The notes under the pieces were generated by a model. It was not told where the DNA came from. It worked only from the letters and a program-made list of their open reading frames with translations, and did no database searches. The translations under genes and the position numbers were made by a program. A DNA stretch of 53,082 nucleotides from Chitinophagaceae bacterium (lineage in GTDB: Bacteria > Bacteroidota > Bacteroidia > Chitinophagales > Chitinophagaceae), in NCBI GenBank assembly GCA_020854215.1, contig JADZFY010000221.1:1-53082 (forward strand), written 5' to 3'. Position 1 is the stretch's first letter; each line of letters begins with the position of its first letter. Positions 49,078-53,082 of the stretch are shown one piece after another.

Positions 49078-50010
49078 ATGCAGCATATCTTAAACGTTGA
49101 ACACCTCAAAAAATACTTTGCAACACAAAAAGCTGTTGACGATGTTAGCTTCTCAATAGAACAAGGTGCCATATTTGGAATGCTGGGACCCAATGGCGCC
49201 GGCAAAACCACTCTCCTGCGTATGATTACCGGGATATTTTTTCCGGATAGCGGCACCATCACATTCGAAGGGAAAAAATTTGACCCGGTTAATGATATTA
49301 TCCGGATCGGTTACATGCCCGAAGAAAGAGGCTTGTATAAAAAAATGAAGATTGGTGAACAGGCATTGTATCTTGCGCGCCTGAAAGGATTGAGTAAGGC
49401 GGAAGCGCTGGAAAAAATAAAGTTCTGGTTTCAACGCCTCGAAATGGAAAGCTGGTGGAACAAAAAGGTGCAGGATCTGAGTAAGGGCATGAGTCAAAAA
49501 CTGCAATTCGTAACTACTGTATTACACGAACCCGCTCTCATTATTTTAGATGAGCCTTTCAGTGGGCTTGATCCGGTGAATGCCAATCTGATAAAAGATG
49601 AAATATTCCGACTCGCAAAAAACGGAAGCACCATTATTTTCAGTACCCATCGCATGGAACAGGTAGAAGAAATATGCGACCATATTATCCTGATCAACAA
49701 AGGCAGCAAAATATTAGACGGAACCGTAAAGAATGTAAAGCAGGAGTTTAAAGAAAATATTTTCCAGGTGGGTTTTGAGGTAAAGCCCGCTACCATTGGC
49801 AGCAACAGTATTTTTGACGTAACGGGAGAAAAGGATCAGTCGTTATTACTGAAAATTCATGACGGGTATAAACCACACGATGTATTGCAGTATTTGCTTG
49901 CGTCACAACATGAAATTGTATCGTTTAATGAAATTCTCCCTTCTTTGAATGATATTTTTATCAGGCTGGTGGAAGGCACCCCCATGGCAAGGGCATTTCA
50001 GTCTGCGTAA
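49078..50010 (+). CDS. NatA-like ABC transporter ATP-binding protein
   Basis: GPNGAGKTT, LSKGMSQKLQF, LIILDEPFSGLDP. Confidence 0.92.
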   Translation: MQHILNVEHLKKYFATQKAVDDVSFSIEQGAIFGMLGPNGAGKTTLLRMITGIFFPDSGTITFEGKKFDPVNDIIRIGYMPEERGLYKKMKIGEQALYLARLKGLSKAEALEKIKFWFQRLEMESWWNKKVQDLSKGMSQKLQFVTTVLHEPALIILDEPFSGLDPVNANLIKDEIFRLAKNGSTIIFSTHRMEQVEEICDHIILINKGSKILDGTVKNVKQEFKENIFQVGFEVKPATIGSNSIFDVTGEKDQSLLLKIHDGYKPHDVLQYLLASQHEIVSFNEILPSLNDIFIRLVEGTPMARAFQSA

Positions 50011-50064
50011 CAACCGCATCAACAACCATACTAACTGTCTTCTATCACAATCCGGCAATAGCAT

Positions 50065-51378
50065 ATGAATAAGATCCGTTTGATAATTGAAAGAGAATAC
50101 ATGACCAGGGTAAGAAGAAAATCTTTTTTACTCACTACACTCGTGGTTCCGCTGGTCATCGTGGCTTTCTACGCGATCATAATCGCAGTTTCCATCAGTG
50201 GAGATACCAAAACACAAAATTTAGCAGTGCTGGACGAAGGCAACCTTTTTGAGGGTGCCATCACTGCTGCTGGTAAAGACGACAAATCCACTTACACCTT
50301 TATTCAGAACGAAACCGAACAGAGTTTTAAATCAAAATACAAAAAGGAAGGGTATAGTTTGTTCTTATATATACCTGCGTTTAAGGATGGTGAAATCCCC
50401 CACATCAAATTACACAGCCAGTCTGCAGTAAATCTTTTTGTAAAATCGGCGCTTGAGAAAAAAATAAATGCCGCCATTGAGCGAAAACGATTGGTTGCGG
50501 CACATATTGATCCGGAACTGTATAAAAATATAAAAGCAGACGTTGATATAGAGAATGCAATTGACTCCGGTGCGGGAGAAAAGAAGAGTATCGCGGGGGT
50601 TGCCTACGCCATTTCATTTATTGCCGGTATTCTCATTTATATGATACTGCTGATATATGGAACAATGGTGATGCGTGGTGTAATGGAAGAAAAAACCAAT
50701 CGAATTGCTGAAGTAATTGTGAGTTCAGCAAAACCGTTTCAGCTCATGCTGGGTAAAATCATCGGTATAGGTGCGGTAGGGCTTACCCAGTTTGCGATAT
50801 GGATTGTGGTGATGGGCGTTTTACAGTTTATTATCCCCTTGCTTTTCCCGGAAATCTTCAGTCAGCTTTCCGATCCTGCAGTTACCAACGCCGCAGCACA
50901 ATCTGTAAATTCACAAAAGATAGCCGATATCATTGAAGGCATTCAGTCTTTACCTATTACCCTGATTATTTTTTCCTTTTTGTTTTATTTCCTGGGTGGC
51001 TATTTAATGTATGCGGCGTTGTTCGCTGCTATTGGAAGCGTGGTAAGTGAAGATCAGCAGGAAGCACAGCAGTTGGTTTTTCCGGTAATGATGCCGCTGA
51101 TATTGGGTTTTGTAATAATGACCAAGGCCATCAACGATCCCGACAGCGGCTTAGCGGTTTTCGGTAGCTTGTTCCCCTTAACCTCTCCTATTGTGATGAT
51201 GGGCAGAATAACCTATGGCGTGCCGTGGTGGCAATTGGGGCTTTCTATGGTTATGCTGGTGCTCACCTTTTTATTTTTTACCTGGGTAACCGCAAAAATT
51301 TACCGTACCGGTATTCTGCTGTATGGAAAAAAAGTTACCTGGAAAGAAATGTGGAAATGGCTGGTTAGGAAGGGATAA
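50065..51378 (+). CDS. NatB-like ABC transporter permease
   Basis: EYMTRVRRKSFLLTTLVVPLV; VMEEKTNRIAEVIVSSAKPFQLMLGKIIGIG. Confidence 0.9.
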   Translation: MNKIRLIIEREYMTRVRRKSFLLTTLVVPLVIVAFYAIIIAVSISGDTKTQNLAVLDEGNLFEGAITAAGKDDKSTYTFIQNETEQSFKSKYKKEGYSLFLYIPAFKDGEIPHIKLHSQSAVNLFVKSALEKKINAAIERKRLVAAHIDPELYKNIKADVDIENAIDSGAGEKKSIAGVAYAISFIAGILIYMILLIYGTMVMRGVMEEKTNRIAEVIVSSAKPFQLMLGKIIGIGAVGLTQFAIWIVVMGVLQFIIPLLFPEIFSQLSDPAVTNAAAQSVNSQKIADIIEGIQSLPITLIIFSFLFYFLGGYLMYAALFAAIGSVVSEDQQEAQQLVFPVMMPLILGFVIMTKAINDPDSGLAVFGSLFPLTSPIVMMGRITYGVPWWQLGLSMVMLVLTFLFFTWVTAKIYRTGILLYGKKVTWKEMWKWLVRKG

Positions 51379-51465
51379 TAAAAGATTTTTGATTTATTGA
51401 TTTGAGATTTGAGATCAATGCAAAAGTGAAAACGACATGCGATAAACCCGCAATCAATTACTTCT

Positions 51466-52836
51466 ATGAAACGAAGTAGCCTTTTTCTTGTTTGTCTGCT
51501 GTTGTACCTGGCAACAAATGCGCAACTTACGCTGAGTGTCAATCAACGATTTATTTTGCGCGATCATCAGCCTTTTTTCTACCTGGCAGATACAGGCTGG
51601 GAACTGTTTCACCGGCTAAACCGGGAGGAAGCAGATGATTACCTTAAAACGAGGGCAGCACAGGGATTCACGGTAATTCAGGCCGTAATATTGGCCGAAT
51701 TAGACGGACTACACACCCCTAATGCTTATGGCGAACTCCCTTTACGCAATGATGATCCAACGCAACCCAATGAAGCCTATTTCAAACATGTGGATTATAT
51801 CATTGATAAAGCAAAAGATTATAACCTTGTCATTGGGCTGCTTCCCTCCTGGGGCGACAAAATATTCAAAAACACCTGGGGAACAGGCCCCGAAATATTC
51901 AATGCCGGTAACGCAGGAATTTATGGCGAATGGCTGGCAAAACGATATAAGAACAAAACCAATATCATTTGGATTGTAGGTGGCGACCGTAACCCGCGAA
52001 ACGAGCAGGATATCGCCATTTGGAATACAATGGCCAACGGAATAGTAACCGGTTGCGGATCTGCCGAAAAGCCACTTATTACTTTTCATCCTCAACCCAA
52101 TCCATACGGAAGTGCCGAATGGTTTATGGAGGAAGACTGGCTATCGTTTAACATGTTTCAAAATGGACACTGCCGCAATACGCCGGTTTACGACAAGATC
52201 CAATCCGTATACCAGATGACTCCTGTTAAGCCTGTAATTGATGGTGAACCGCTTTATGAAGACCACCCGGTGTGCTTTAATGTAAAAGACCTGGGCAAAA
52301 GCAATGCTTATGACGTAAGACTATACGGCTATCTGGATGTATTTTCGGGTGCATTCGGCCATACCTACGGCTGCCACGATGTATGGCAGTTTTACGCTCC
52401 GGGCCGGGAAGCCATTAACGGAGCGGGGATGTATTGGCGGGATGCACTCTACCTTCCTGGTGCACAACAAATGCAGCACCTCAAAAATCTCATCCTCTCC
52501 CGACCGTTTACAGACAGGATTCCCGATCAGTCGCTCATTTTAGAAAATAATCAGGCACCTTCCGAACGCATTCAGGCTACCAGAGGAAAAGATTATGCCT
52601 TTGTGTATACGGCTGCCGGAAAATCTTTTACAATAAAAGGAGGAATATTAACCGGTAACACACTGAACGCACATTGGTTTAATCCACGAAACGGAAATTG
52701 TGGTTCCGCCATTGAATACGCCAATAAGGGTACGCTGCGCTTTGTCCCCCCGTCAACAGGGTACGGACAAGATTGGGTATTAATATTGGATGATGCATCA
52801 AAACAATACGCCATGCCAACCGGCGAAGACAAATAA
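51466..52836 (+). CDS. GH140/DUF4038-like glycoside hydrolase
   Basis: Signal peptide; LRDHQPFFYLADTGWELFHRLNREEADDYLKTRAAQGFTVIQAV; IIWIVGGDRNP; VIDGEPLYEDHP. Confidence 0.85.
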   Translation: MKRSSLFLVCLLLYLATNAQLTLSVNQRFILRDHQPFFYLADTGWELFHRLNREEADDYLKTRAAQGFTVIQAVILAELDGLHTPNAYGELPLRNDDPTQPNEAYFKHVDYIIDKAKDYNLVIGLLPSWGDKIFKNTWGTGPEIFNAGNAGIYGEWLAKRYKNKTNIIWIVGGDRNPRNEQDIAIWNTMANGIVTGCGSAEKPLITFHPQPNPYGSAEWFMEEDWLSFNMFQNGHCRNTPVYDKIQSVYQMTPVKPVIDGEPLYEDHPVCFNVKDLGKSNAYDVRLYGYLDVFSGAFGHTYGCHDVWQFYAPGREAINGAGMYWRDALYLPGAQQMQHLKNLILSRPFTDRIPDQSLILENNQAPSERIQATRGKDYAFVYTAAGKSFTIKGGILTGNTLNAHWFNPRNGNCGSAIEYANKGTLRFVPPSTGYGQDWVLILDDASKQYAMPTGEDK

Positions 52837-53082
52837 AACTATTGCAGCTGCTGTTATAACTGTTGCTATTTTCAACAACATTGCCGATTTGGGCATTGAG
52901 GATGAACAGGCTTGAAGCAATCGAATACAGCTCACAAATGCCCAACCCTTTTTTCATTGGTGAATCGTAGTCCAAAGGGAGATACTTCAACGCAATCAAA
53001 GTGTGTACCTGATAACAACACCTTCGTTTTATCTGAAGTTTGGAAAATGAAAGGCCTGACCACATGGGCAACTCAACGAGTA

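Overview
This is a Bacteroidota (Chitinophagaceae-like) chromosomal window. Family assignments come from reading the translations; no searches were run. Layout: (1) the end of a flexirubin/aryl-polyene-type accessory cluster on the minus strand at about 1-7.6 kb: a C45 acyltransferase cut by the window edge, a desaturase-like FAD oxidoreductase, an MMPL exporter fused to an acyltransferase and a methyltransferase, and GT2-DUF2062. (2) Proline dehydrogenase and dipeptide epimerase. (3) An ECF sigma factor paired with a membrane protein that joins an anti-sigma-like N-terminus to a trypsin/HtrA-like protease, divergent from a small repeat lipoprotein. (4) A long aromatic amino acid operon: pheA, aminotransferase, tyrA, DEAD-box helicase, DAHP synthase-chorismate mutase, an IS200-type transposase gene, aroB, aroA, aroC, DUF952. 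(5) queA, an oligopeptide ABC ATPase, AMP nucleosidase and small conserved genes, including a DUF1003 gene split by an in-frame TAG. (6) TlpA-like protein, HTH/DUF2975 pair, ssb, a MacA/MacB/TolC efflux operon, thiolase. (7) tRNA-Ser(GCT) next to a 166/167-bp tandem repeat, acylphosphatase, dnaA. (8) A split 5'-nucleotidase, DUF3127, an FAD protein, NatAB-like ABC genes and a GH140-like hydrolase. The most notable signal is an unannotated transcription attenuator in front of pheA. A 28-codon ORF (12885-12971) encodes MNQTRAYGFFYFYFYFTGRAGLLLLKTN, with eight consecutive Phe/Tyr codons. It is followed by an intrinsic terminator (12996-13021) whose 5' arm can instead pair over 8 bp with 12943-12950 inside the leader ORF.
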